Shown here piece by piece: positions 1-10,285 of a stretch of DNA of 64,000 bases. The stretch lies in the NCBI GenBank assembly GCA_038503035.1, contig JAVSML010024333.1:138996-202995 (forward strand), in the 5' to 3' direction. The DNA is from Crocodylus rhombifer (lineage: Eukaryota; Chordata; Crocodylia; Crocodylidae). The notes beneath the pieces are model-generated. The model did not search any database, was not told the origin of the DNA, and saw nothing but the letters and a program-made list of their open reading frames with translations. How positions within the stretch are numbered: the stretch's first letter is position 1; each line of letters begins with the position of its first letter. The position numbers were made by a program, and so were the translations under genes.

Positions 1-142
1 AGCACTTATGTAGCACTATTGCCAAAATGCTTTCCTGGGGAGGTCACCGCCACTATCTCCATTTTACAGGTGGGGAAACTAAGTCACTTCTGTTACTTCA
101 CCCCTGTCTGGACCCCTACTCCCCAACATGTCACTCAGTAAG
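1..142 (-). repeat. MIR-like SINE fragment
   Basis: A stretch near 55-90 reads as the antisense of the common MIR/SINE core (the 'tttacaggtggggaaactaag' type of phrase). Only the core is recognisable and both ends are lost. It lies in the putative upstream CRHR1 intron. This is recognition by eye and could be another tRNA-derived SINE. Confidence 0.4.
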
Positions 143-150
143 CTATAGAG

Positions 151-1500
151 CAGTGGTCCCCAACCTTTTTCAGTAGGAGATCACTTTGGGAATTTAAAAG
201 CAAACAAATATCCACCCCCTCCCACCACCCAGCAGGTAAGTTTGTAGGGAGGGAAAAGGGGGTGCAGATTGAGGTAGAGGGAGAAAAAAATATTTGGGGG
301 TGCACCCCCCCCCCCCCAGCAGGTAGTTTGTGAAGGAATGGGTGAGGTGCAGGAAAAGGGCCATGGTGGTGGGGCAGGGCAGATCAAGGTCCCAGCCCTA
401 GCCCCACTCCCTCTCTCACCACTGGGGTCTCAATCTGCCACCTTCCCAGCTGTGGTGAGGAAGAGAGTTGGGCTGGAACAAGGGTAGGCCCTGCAGCTGG
501 GGAGGGATGGAGCCGCAAGCGGTTCATCTGGGGGTGCGGGGAAGTGAGGGGGCACACACCCCAGCAGGACACGGGGAGCGCATGCACCGGATCTGCAAGT
601 GGGGCGGGCTGCAGCTGTGGGCTGGGGCCAGGCTCTTACTGGTGGGGGGGCTGGACCACCAAGAAGAGCCTGGCCCATGGTGGCGGCACTGGGAGCGGGG
701 CTATGGGTGGGGGGCTGTAGTTTCCCCCAACCCTCCAACCCAGCCTAATGCAGCGCAGCCTCCCAGCCCACACAGGCAGCCATCCTGCCCCATGCAGATC
801 CCGGCCATGCAGCCCCCATGCCCTCAAGTGGGAGGAGGGGCGGGGGAGAGGAAGGCTGTGCCAGGGTGTTCCCGGCTACACTGCAACCAGGGCGGGCAGT
901 GGTGGCACTGGGCTGGGGGTCTACAGTGAATTTTCAAGTGGTGCAGGCCCATGACCCCCTTCCTAGCACTGCCACTGCCACAGGCTGGCCTCTTGGTGGC
1001 TCAGCATCCCTGCCAGGAAGAGCCTGGCTCCACCCCGCCCCACATGCAGATCTGGGGGCAGGTGCCCTTCCCCCCCAGTTTGTGCACAGGGCAAGGCGGC
1101 TGCCGCTGTGCCCCAGACTTTGTGCCCTGAGCTTTATACTCAGAGCTCCAAACTGCAGTGGAGCTCAGGGTGCAAAGCCCAGCATGCAGCAGCAGCCACC
1201 TTGCCTCACACATGGATCAGGAGGGCATGTTGCCCCCTGGGCCTCCATCAGGGTGTGTGCAGCGGCAGGATCCCTGCTTTCCCCTGTGTGCCTGGATGAG
1301 CCACCTGGGGTCCAACCCTGCTCCGGGCTCGCCTAGCTGGGACCCCACTCACCTGGTGGCAGGGGGCATGCAGGGGGATTGTCCCACTCACCCAGCCTGG
1401 CCCCAGCAGCAGGGGGCACAGCTCAGCCCAGCAGGGGGCACAGTGATACCCAGCCACTCCCCCCATGCGTCCTGCTGCTCCCAATCATCAGACTGAGATT
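151..1500. mobile_element. Non-autonomous hAT-like element, GC-rich interior
   Basis: The left end starts CAGTGGTCCCCAACCTTTTT, a typical hAT terminus, preceded by ctatagag, which fits the hAT target pattern nTnnnnAn. The interior is strongly GC-rich, with repeated 'ctggcaggg', 'catgcag' and 'tgtgcccc' modules and runs of C near 309. Long frames on both strands here are by-products of composition; none looks like transposase. A matching right terminus was not found before the CR1 tail at 1541, so the right edge is approximate. The same GC-rich style recurs in the hAT elements at 6.5, 13.2 and 61.6 kb. Confidence 0.5.
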
Positions 1501-1540
1501 GACTGTCAGGGGCTCCCCAGTCATCCAGTCGATCGCAGTT

Positions 1541-2313
1541 TCATAGATGTAGGGTTGGAAGGGACCTGAGTAGATCATCAAGTCCGATCCCCTACCTGGG
1601 GAGGAGTGAATATTGGGCTCATATGACCCTGGCTAGGTAATCGTCAAGCCTCCTCTTAGAGACCCCCAATGGTAGGAGCCAGCACCACTTCCCTCGGAAG
1701 TTGGTTCCAGATCCTAGCTGCCCTGACCGTGAAGTAGCGCCTTCTAATGTCCGGCCTGAACCTACTCTCAAACAACTTATGGCCGTTGTTCCTCCTTACT
1801 CTGGGAGGTGCTTGGGGGAACAGGGTCTCTCCCATTCCCTGCTGCTCCCCTCTGGTAAGTTTATAGACGGCCACCAGGTCCCCTCTCAGCCTTCTCTTGT
1901 GAAGGCTAAACAGGTTCAGGTCCTGTAGCCTCTCCTCGTAGGGTCTACCCCTGTGCTGTCCCTGGATCATGCAAGTGGCCCTCCTCTAGACCCTCTCGAT
2001 GCTGTCCACATCCCTCCTGAAATGCGATGCCCAGAACTGGACGCAGTACTCCAACTGCGGCCTGACCAGTGTCACATAGAGGGGGAGGATCACCTCCTTG
2101 GCCCTGCTCCTGATGCATCTGTGATGACAAGGTGCAGTTAGCCTTACTGACCGCATCCTCACATTGGCGGCCCATGTTCGTTTTGGAACCGATAATGACT
2201 CCAAGATCCTTTCTGTCACTGTGCTTACAAGAAGGGAGTTCCCGAGTATATAGGTATGCTGCTGATTCTTACTGCCCAAGCGCAGTACCCTACACTTGTC
2301 AGTATTGAATCCC
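1541..2313 (-). mobile_element. CR1 LINE, 3' part, minus strand
   Basis: On the minus strand this reads as the C-terminal end of CR1 ORF2 followed by the 3' UTR. Translated landmarks are [55 protein letters not shown] and RRRYFTVRAARIWNQLP. The 3' tail lies at the low-coordinate end, with 'gttggaagggacc' beside a degenerate 'tcatagatg' tail, as in CR1 elements, which end in short ATTCTAT-like repeats instead of poly(A). The frame is broken by indels, so it is dead. It abuts an oppositely oriented CR1 segment at 2314; see the finding on the inversion. Confidence 0.85.
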
Positions 2314-3762
2314 ATCCTGACTTTGGAAAAGCTAACTTTGACAAGCTAAGGAGGCTTGTCAGAGAGGCCCAAAAAGGCCACAACCCGAAGGAGAGGGGAG
2401 TTCAGAATGAGTGGTTGCTCCTCAAGGGAGCAATCCTGGATGCGCAACCAAAGTCCATCCCATCTTGGAGGAAAGGCAGCAAAAGAGCACAGCAGCCCCC
2501 TTAACTCTCCAGGGAACTGGCAGACCTCCAGCATCTTAAAATGAAGACCTACAAAAGGATGGAGGACTGGAACCACCACCAAGGAGGAATACCCTGCTCT
2601 GGTCTGGACCTGCAGAGAGCAAACCAGGAAAGTTAAGGCTAACTCCAGTTAGCTACAACTATGAAGGACAATAAAAAGTCCTTTTTTAGATATGTGGGGA
2701 GCCGGAGGAAAAGCAAGGGCAACATTGGACCCCTGCAAAACCAGATGGGACAACTGACAACTGATGCCCAGGAAAAAGCAAACTTGCTAAATGGGTACTT
2801 TGCATCAGTTTTTCACCAGTCCCATGGGATGGCCCTGCCCACTGTGGGTCAGAAAGACCGGGGTAAGGGAGATTCCTTGCCCTCCAACAAAGCTGACCTC
2901 GTGAAGGAACACCTTGACAGGCTGGATACCTTCAAGTCAGCTGGCCCTGATGGCTTACACCCAAGGGTACTTAAGGAGCTGGCAAGCATCATAGCTCAGC
3001 CCCTGACACAGATCTTTGAGAGCTCTTGGCACTCTGGTGAAGTGCCCAAAGATTGGAGGAGGGCCAACATGGGGCCTATCTTCAAGGAAGGGAAGAAAGT
3101 AGATCTGGCAAACTACAGGCCCATTAGCCTGACCTCTAACTTGGGGAAGGTCTTGGAAAAGATTATCAAAGAGGCCATCCTTAACAGACTAGCTGACAGC
3201 AGTATCCTTAGGGATACCCAGCATGGGTTTGTTGTGGGTAGGTCTGGCTTGACCAATCTCATTTCCTTTTATGACCAGGTGACCTATCACCTGGACAAGG
3301 GGGAAGAGATTGATGTCATATATCTTGATTTTAAAAAAAGCCTTCGATCTGGTATCCCATTATCACCTCTTGGCTAAACTGACTAGCCGCAGCCTCGACC
3401 TCACCACAATCCACTGGCTGGGGAATTGGCTTTGTGGTAGGACCCAGAGGGTGGTGGTTGACAGGAGCCAATCATCTTGGTGCGTAGTCACCAGTGGGGT
3501 CCCTCAAAGCTCTCTTCTAGGGCCTATACTATTTAACATCTTCCTCAATGACATGGACATTGGTGTCAGAAGCAGACTGGCCAAGTTTGCCAATGACACC
3601 AAACTCTGGGGTAAAGCATCCACACCTGAGGACAGGAGGGTGATCCAGGCAGATCTTGACAGGCTCATGAAATGTGTGGTTGTGAACCTGATGATGTTCA
3701 ACACCGAAAAATGCAAGGTTCTCCACCTTGGGAGGAAAAACCTGCACCATGCTTCTAACTTC
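2314..3762 (+). mobile_element. CR1 LINE, linker and reverse transcriptase, plus strand, decayed
   Basis: The plus strand starts at the linker before the RT (NFDKLRRL) and runs through KDNKKSFFRYVGSRRKSKGN, DTFKSAGPDGLHPRVLKEL, PKDWRRANMGPIFKEGKK, LANYRPISLTSNLGK and IDVIYLDFKK. A frameshift follows near 3330, then AFDLVSHYHLL, GVPQSSLLGPILFNIFLND and FNTEKCKVLHLG. The RT catalytic box reads FAND where FADD is expected, so an active-site Asp is lost. The closest relative in the window is the open copy at 62.4-64.0 kb. The segment stops near the point of ORF2 where the minus-strand segment to its left begins. Confidence 0.85.
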
Positions 3763-4088
3763 TCTATGTCCTTTTTAAAATGTGGAGCACCAAACTGCAC
3801 ATTGTACTCTAGATGAGGCCTAACTAGTGCCAAGTAAAGGCACTATCACTTCCCATGTCTTGTACCTCATACTCCTACTGATGCAACTCAAAATCACATT
3901 TACCTTTTGTACAGTTATGCCACATTGCAGACTCATATTAAGCCTGATCCACTGAGACTACCAGATCCTTTTCCACAGTCCTGCCATCCAGCCAGGTGTC
4001 ATACTTTTTATAGCTGTGTTTTTTATTATGCTTTGCAAGACGCAGCACCTTGCATTTGTCAGCATTGAACTTCATCCTGTTAGCTCCA
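3763..4088 (-). mobile_element. Older CR1 fragment, minus strand, internal part
   Basis: Antisense of an ORF2 C-terminal region from a more diverged CR1: 'ggagcaccaaactgcac', 'gtactctagatgaggcctaa' and 'ttgcatttgtcagcattgaa' are recognisable counterparts of the FNTDKC to VRPHLEYC stretch. The 3' end is missing at 3763, where the younger plus-strand segment meets it. This may be the older host element into which the inverted CR1 pair inserted. Confidence 0.65.
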
Positions 4089-4660
4089 TGAAATCATAGA
4101 ACATTAGGGTTGGAAGGGACCTCAGGAGGTCATCTAGTCCAACCCCCAGCTCAAAGCAGGACCATCTCCAACTAGATCAGCCCAGCCAAAGCTTTGTCTA
4201 GCTAGGTCTTGGAAAACCTCCAAGGACAGAGATTCCACCACCTCTCTGGATAACCTGTTCCAGTGTTTTACTACCCTCCTAGTGGGAAAATTCTTCCTAA
4301 TATCTAACCTAAACTTCCATTACTGCAACTTGAGACTGTTGCACTTTGTCCTGTCATCTGCCACCACTGACAACAGTCTAGCTCCCTCCTCTTTCAAACC
4401 TCCCTTCAGGTAGTTGGAAGCTGCTATTAAATCCCCCCTCAGTCTTCTCTTTTCTAAACTAAATAAGCCCAGTTCTCTCAGTCTGTCTTCATAAGTCATG
4501 TGCCCCAATCCCCTCACCATTTTCACTGCCTAACACTGGACTCTCTCCAATTTGTCCACATCCTTTCTATAGTGGGGGCCCCAAAATTGACCACAGTACT
4601 CCACATGTGGCCTCACCAGCGCAGAATAGAAGGGAAGAATCTCTTGCCATTCTGATATGG
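4089..4660 (-). mobile_element. CR1 LINE 3' end, minus strand
   Basis: It begins with the antisense CR1 tail ('aaatcatagaacattagg', then 'gttggaagggacctcagg' and 'tcatctagtccaacccc') and continues into ORF2 C-terminal coding in antisense: [25 protein letters not shown] and LVRPHVEYCGQFWGPHYRKD. The 5' end is truncated near 4660. Its content overlaps that of the fragment at 3763-4088, so two insertion events are stacked here. Confidence 0.75.
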
Positions 4661-6340
4661 ATCCATTTTTAATTACTTTTTGCTTGTGGCAAAAGCTTGT
4701 GGTAGCAAGTGATACAAGTGTTATTTGCAATAGCTCAAAACTACCCAGGTTTTAAGAGCCTCTGTTTTTCTCACTGCTGATCCCAGGCACCTGTTCCCTA
4801 AAGTGAGAGGACCCTGAAGAAATTATTTTCTTTTTATTCTTTTTCATGTCATTTAAATTAAAATTGTTTGAAAAGGAGTGATGAAGTTCTTCTGAGTACT
4901 AGAGATTTAGGGGAGACAAGCCCCGCATTGAGTGTGGTTAGTAGTAAAGGGTAGCACGTGGAGAAGAATATAATTTTTTTCTTTAAAAATATGATGATAA
5001 TTGTCAACCAAAAAAAATCCATCAGAAAAATGAATTACCCCTTGTTCTGCCCAGGGAAAAGGAAAATGGACTTTTTTTTCATTTTATGTTTTTTAAAGTT
5101 CTTAGGCTGCTGATTTTCATGACTGTATACAAGGTATTATATTTAATGATGTTAAAGAGACTTCATTTGTGATGTAGGTTTGTTGTCATAGGGACTTTCC
5201 AATAAAGCTCCTTCTCAAGACCTCTTAGATTCGTTTGTTTGATCTAAAGGGTGATTTCATTGCTTGCAAGGTTTGTTTGCTCAATGAAATAGAATAGTTT
5301 TCTTTTCTTCCACTTTGATGTTTTCTTTGTCTGGGAAAGATTTTTACAGTGCTTTGATGATTTTATAACCTTATCCCTCAGCCATCATCTTCAATTTGTC
5401 AGGAGGGAAGATGGACAGAGATGCAGAAAAAAAGGAATGTGCAAATAAAAATAAAAAATTCTGGTCACATTTTCATATCCCTTTCATATTACCATCTCTT
5501 TTCACTTGCATGAGCTGTGCTTATATTAGGTGAGAAAGAGGGAGCAGCTGGAAAATTTCAGTGCTAAGTATTGTGAGGACTTATCAGACATTCATAACCA
5601 GAGCATCTGAGTACTCCACAATCTCTGAAATCACTCTTTATGCATTGTACAGGCAGGACAGTAAGATTAGGCTATGTCTGCACTGCAGTTGAAGGTGTGA
5701 TGGCAGCCTGGTCAGTTGTAGCCACACTAACTTTAATCATGTTATCTTTGGTGCTAGTAGTGTGACTGGGTAGGAGGTGAGGCGGGGACAGTGGATGGGA
5801 GAGGTAAATAAGACAGCAGTCCTGCATACTAGTTTAGAGGGACTGCCAGAATAGTATCACCTGCAGGAGTCTTTTCCAATGCAGGCATAACCCTATGCCC
5901 AACAGTGTGTCTGGAGTGAGTGGTGAATGGACTGCCCTCCCCTCCAGGAAGCTTTGCCATGGGAGATGCAGCCCCATGTCCAGCAAATCTAAGCTTGCAC
6001 TGGAGCAAACAGGGTACCAGAGGGAACTCACAGGAAGCCCATAGCCAGGGCTGCTGCAGCTGGTGTCCATCAAGCCTGTTCTCCAGCTGCAGCAGCCTGA
6101 GCTTATGCTACTACAGCTCCAGTCATAACAGTAGCAGCTGCTACCAGAGTGCAAAGAGCTGGGGAAGTAAGACTATACTTCCCTTCCTCAGTGGTCTGCA
6201 TAATGCCTCCCCCACCAGCCCTGGGTGCTTAAGGAGCTTGCTATGCCTCTGTTGGATACCAGTAGCAAAGAACCACAGCTACATCCAGGGGCTCTGGAAG
6301 GCTTGCTAGATTACAGAAAACCTTGTGAAATCCTTACACG
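4661..6340. other. Intronic stretch without recognised gene
   Basis: AT-rich unique-looking sequence from 4661 to about 5650. A short piece at 5670-5760 resembles the end of a 'gctatgtctgcactgcag' type DNA transposon. A more GC-rich part follows to 6340. No exon with splice signals and no long conserved frame was seen; short frames near 5830-6300 look random. Confidence 0.5.
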
Positions 6341-7960
6341 ATGGCACTTATCATTCCTGCTTCAACATGTGTTCCATGATGTTCAAGAGGGTTTGTCTCA
6401 CACTAGGCATGATGGAAGACTGTTTAATATTACAAGGTTCAGACCTAAGACAAAGGTGAAGAAGATCATCATAAGGTACCAATTGTTTGCAGCCCTTGCA
6501 GATGATGCAGTACCAGTGTCAACGCCCTGCAGCAGTGGTTGTCAACTGGGGTACGGGTACCCCTAGGGGTACTTTAAAAGGCTGAAGAAGCTTCAGGGGG
6601 GCTCCTGCCACTGCACACACCCTGGCAGAGGTCTGGGGGGCACATAACCCCCAATCTCTTTGCAAGGCAGAGGCGGCTGCCACTGCACATTGGGCTTCGC
6701 ACACCAACTGCCCCAGGAGTGGTGCAACGCCATGTGCTTCCTGCTGTTGGGCAGGCAGAGGGTGCAGTGCAGCCCAGCAGCAGCAAGCACATGGTGTAGC
6801 ACCGCTCTTGGGATAGCTGCAGCAATGCACAAAGCCCTGCGCACAGATTGGGGAGGCAGATGCCCCCTGGACATCTATTGGGTGTGCACAGTAGTGGGAG
6901 CTTCTGCCCCCCACACTTCAGGATGAACCACCTGGGCTCTGACTGTCCCATGACCCAGCCTGGCTGGGGCCCCATTCACTCCAGCCCCTCCCCCTGTCTG
7001 TGCCCCACTCCCTCCTTCGCCATGGGGGCCTTGATCTGCGCCCCCCATGGCCCTTTCCCCTCCCACACAGACGTACCTGCTGGGGGGGGCAGTGGGGGCA
7101 CATGCATGCACATGCTCAGCCCCCCCTCCAAATAATTTTAATATAAAGGGGTACATGAGCTTAAACTTTGAGACAGAAGGGGTACACTTTTTAAAAAATG
7201 TTGAAAACCCCTGCCCTACAGCAGCTCATTACCAAGTTCTGTAACTCATGCAAAATCTTTTGGCTAGCAATAAGCTTGAAGAAAACTGTTGTTATAACCA
7301 AGGCTCTTCAGAACCATTTCCAGATATCACCTTAGAAAGTACTCATGTTGTTGACCAATTTTTCTACGTTAGCTGTACTGTTACCAGCAATGTAAATCTT
7401 AATGCTGAGCTTGCTAATAGAATCAGCAAAGCAGCCACAAACTTTGGTCTTTTGCAAGACAGCGCCTGGAACAATAACAAACTGTCAACTAAAGTGAAAA
7501 TCCATATTTATGAGACATGCGTTTTATCCACTCTTCGATATGCCTTAGAAACATGAACGACCTACGCCAAGCATACCAAAAGACTAAACAGCTTTCATAT
7601 TAGACGCCTGCGTAAAATGCTTCAAGTAAGGTGGCAAGACAGGGTGACAAATGTAAAAGTGTTAAATCAGGCTGGTATGTCAGCCATGGGGATGTTAATT
7701 AGGAAGAAAAGACTCAGGTGGCTTAGTCATGCCAGGCGAATGCCAGATCGCAAGATCCCAAAGAATGTGATTGCAAAGGGTCTGGAAAGAGGCACGCCAC
7801 TGTGCAGATTTCGGGATGTTTGCAAAGACGACTTAGCATCCTTTGGAATCTGTGGATGGTTAGGAAAGGAGTGCAGAATTTTACTCTGGTTGGTGGAGTC
7901 AGTCTGCAGATGGAGGAAGGCACTGCAAGGCCACCTGCATCAAGTTTTTTGATGACTGGC
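6341..7960 (+). mobile_element. Relic of a second (non-CR1) LINE, RT C-terminal part, split by a hAT
   Basis: Before the hAT, translation gives DGRLFNITRFRPKTKVKKII and FAALADDAVPVS (the FADD region of the RT, altered). After it comes ALQQLITKFCNSCKIF, then AISLKKT, ELANRISKAATNFGLLQ, WNNNKLSTKVKIHIYETCVLS, LNSFHIRRLRKMLQVRWQDR and KRLRWLSHARRMPDRKIPK. This order is typical of an endonuclease-RT retrotransposon lineage common in animals and distinct from CR1. I cannot fix its clade; RTE-like is a guess. Frameshifts and stops make it a relic. A related relic lies at 61.1-61.6 kb. Confidence 0.75.
6533..7213. mobile_element. Non-autonomous hAT element with 8-bp target duplication
   Basis: The left end is CAGTGGTTGTCAACTGGGGT. 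The right end, reverse complemented, is CAGGGGTTTTCAACA, giving imperfect inverted termini. Flanking octamers are ccctgcag (6525-6532) and ccctacag (7214-7221), a 7/8 target duplication. The insertion cuts the LINE coding sequence, and removing it rejoins the expected LINE residues. The interior is GC-rich and encodes no recognisable transposase. The subterminal motif 'gtacccctaggggtac' is shared with the right end at 15360-15405, so both belong to one family. Confidence 0.85.
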
Positions 7961-8214
7961 ATCAGAAGAGGAAAGAATCTGCTGCTCTGGTTCAGAGCAT
8001 TACTTGTGTGTTGGTGTGCCCTACCTGTGGGCAGGACTGTCACTTGCTCATCGGACTTAGCAGATGTCAAAGAACTCACTGGCTCATACACCATGACCTG
8101 TGAAGAATAACAGTGCTTAACTGAGTTGTGTTTGCCTCTTCTGTAATCACACTTTCCACTAGAGTGCCAGTGTACTCACAGAAAGGCCAAGTGGCCTATT
8201 CAAGGTCTATGGGG

Positions 8215-8300
8215 CATCAGTGAGATGGCAGAGAGTGAAACTCAGGCACCCTGAGCCCATGGGTGGCATGCTAATCACTGGACCATATTGCCAAACACCT
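8215..8300 (-). repeat. tRNA-derived SINE remnant
   Basis: On the minus strand it reads 'ggtccagtgattagcatgcc', then 'gggtgcctgagtttcac', resembling the A-box/B-box layout of a tRNA-derived SINE. Only the head is recognisable. Similar heads occur at 10203, 47030 and 48740. Confidence 0.4.
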
Positions 8301-8465
8301 GACCTCCACATGAGCATTGGGCAGTTATACATTCCACCCAAACTCTTAGCATCCTGAATCTTCAGAGCAGAACTCTGAATAGCACCTCGGCTCAGGCAAA
8401 GCCACAGAATCTCCTTACCCTAGAGTTCCTGACAGCATCCAGACATATTAAGAAATATGATCTGC

Positions 8466-8468
<3 letters not shown>

Positions 8469-8499
<31 letters not shown>
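8469..8499. repeat. (AC)n microsatellite
   Basis: About fifteen uninterrupted AC units. A perfect dinucleotide run of this length is likely to vary in copy number between individuals. Confidence 0.95.
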
Positions 8500-8503
<4 letters not shown>

Positions 8504-8760
8504 CATCAACATTTTTTCATATGTTTTTTTTGAACCAGTTGATAATGTCCTTTTTCCATGAACAGTCAAAATTCTCTGGGATACTAGTAGATCATTTCTT
8601 TTTGTGAGTGCTTAAGCTAGGAATTGCAGCTTCCTTTGCATTGTATGCACCGCTGACAATGCAACAGAACTCCATCTCCTATTGAAGAGGACTAACAATG
8701 GACTACATTGAACCATGAACTTCAACAACCACCTACCACAGCTATGAACAGTTGCCTTTA

Positions 8761-8833
8761 AGGGGGCATCTGAATTTTAACCAGTGAACTACTTCAGCTG
8801 CAGTGAAATGCTCTACTACAGAGCTATACCCCC
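8761..8833 (-). tRNA. tRNA-Cys(GCA)-like sequence, probable pseudogene
   Basis: The minus strand folds as a 72-73 nt tRNA. The acceptor GGGGGTA pairs with TGCCCCC. The D arm GCTC/GAGC is intact, with A-box-like TAGCTCTGTAGTAGAG. The anticodon stem TTTCA/TGAAG encloses loop CTGCAGC, with GCA anticodon. The T arm is degraded: stem ACTGG/TCAGA has one mismatch and one wobble, and the loop reads TTAAAAT in place of TTCAAAT, so C56 and the B box are damaged. No CCA is encoded, as usual for eukaryotes. The broken B box argues against transcription. The anticodon stem differs from the usual Cys form by a paired change; see finding. Confidence 0.6.
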
Positions 8834-9004
8834 TTGGTTTTGGGTGTGGGGAATGCTAATTTTTTTTTTTTAATAGGACAATGAATGTATTGGTTCAGAT
8901 CCTTCTCTTAATTTCCTAACTAGATGCAACACTGCTGAGTTAATTTAGCTCTTACTGTTGCTATTAATAATACTGCTTGGTCACTTTTGAAGCCCACTTA
9001 TTGA

Positions 9005-9090
9005 CCAACATCCCTCTGTGCTAGGTGCTGTACAAACACAGCATTAAAATGGTCTCTGCCCCAGTGTGTTTATAATCCAAGCCTTTTGTG
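9005..9090 (+). repeat. Conserved interspersed repeat ('gctaggtgctgtacaaaca' type)
   Basis: Contains 'gtgctaggtgctgtacaa' followed by 'atggtctctgcccca' and 'tttataatccaag'. Related sequence occurs at 25850-25910 and 31105-31180, so it is a dispersed repeat and not a gene. The family is unnamed here. Confidence 0.5.
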
Positions 9091-9379
9091 TGCCTTCTTT
9101 TTGCCTTGTTGAGGATGCTGAAGCATTCTGAGTTCCATTCTGGGTGTGCCCCTGGGAAGCAGAGCCCTTTGTAGGGCTGTGAGTGCCAGTTCTGACTACC
9201 AATGCCCACATCCATGTTCCTTGCTCTCTCTCTCCTGTTCACTTGCCTCTCCACATAGTACCTGCTCAATAGCTTTGTCCTCCATCATGTCCCTACACCC
9301 AGTCCCCTCAGAACGAGTTTGTTCTTCTGTCAGGGCTTTGCAAGCAAATATATTAAACTAATTGGGTTCATGGAGAGAA

Positions 9380-9480
9380 CCAGTTTTTGCAAGACCTGAG
9401 CTCAACTTTCGACTTAGCTGCTCTGTGACCCTGAGCAAGAGACTTTGCCCTGAATCATTTTACAGATGCCTGAATAGGTA
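9380..9480 (+). repeat. MIR-like SINE
   Basis: Sense-orientation core 'agctgctctgtgaccctgag', then 'gactttgccctgaatcattt' and 'acagatgcctgaatag'. This matches the MIR pattern of a word for losing or following track, then a 'cattttacagatg' segment. Old and diverged. Confidence 0.45.
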
Positions 9481-10202
9481 CATGTGTGTGTGCTTATAAG
9501 AAAAACTTCAATCCACCCAGAAGAATCAGAATTCATCAGCTGTGTCATAGACCCAATACTGCTGAATGTTAATGGAGAGTCTCCTTTAGCTCAAAGGACA
9601 ATTCTGTTATCCTTTGTGCAGTTAAATGGCAGTTTTCTAGCTGTCTGCCTAGTTTTTGTTTTTGGCTCTAGCTTAATGGTGCAGATGCATAAACACATGC
9701 ATGTAGATTCAGCATGAACAGTAGACTGTGCTAGCCAGATACATAGGTAGCTTTGTGCACGTCCACCCAAAAAATGATGGTACAGGAAGAAGGGTCCTCC
9801 TATACTTTAGCCCTTACAGCTTTATGCTGAGAGCACCTACTCCTGGAAGCTGGAAACCTGTATTCTAGGCCCTCTTCCCTCACCCAGGGTGGGGTTGAAT
9901 ACACCAGCACGGCAGCCTGTTCACCACACCACAAGTCATGCATTCTCAAGCACTGCTCTTGAAGTTGAGCCATTGCCCTCTGTATTTAAAATTCCTGAAA
10001 TAAAATGGATGGATGGTAGTGGAGTGGAGAGATTTCTGCCTCATTGGGATCAAAAATCCAGCTTAGAACCCGCCTCCTTTCCAGAGCAGCAGCCATCTCA
10101 CGCACCCTCTGACTTGCCCCCTTCTTTTTATACGTCCATATATCTTCCTCTCTTGGCTGCCTCAGGGGCCAGCTTAAAGCGGAGGACTAGAGAAGGTACT
10201 GG

Positions 10203-10285
10203 ATAATGTGTAGTGGTTAGAGCACCATGTTGGGAAGTCAGAGAAATACAGATTCACACCCCTACTGTGTGGGGGCACCTAGAGT
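10203..10285 (+). repeat. tRNA-derived SINE head
   Basis: 'gtgtagtggttagagcacc' resembles a tRNA A box, followed about 35 bases on by 'cagattcacacccctactg' as a degenerate B box. No body or tail was recognised. Confidence 0.45.

Noticed and set aside
468..1496. Several overlapping open stretches on both strands up to 172 codons.
   Set aside because: They lie in the GC-rich interior of a hAT-like element, occur on both strands at once, and show no domain or splice context.
8761..8833. A working tRNA-Cys gene.
   Set aside because: The T loop and B box are damaged and the T stem has a mismatch, so a pseudogene or SINE head is preferred.
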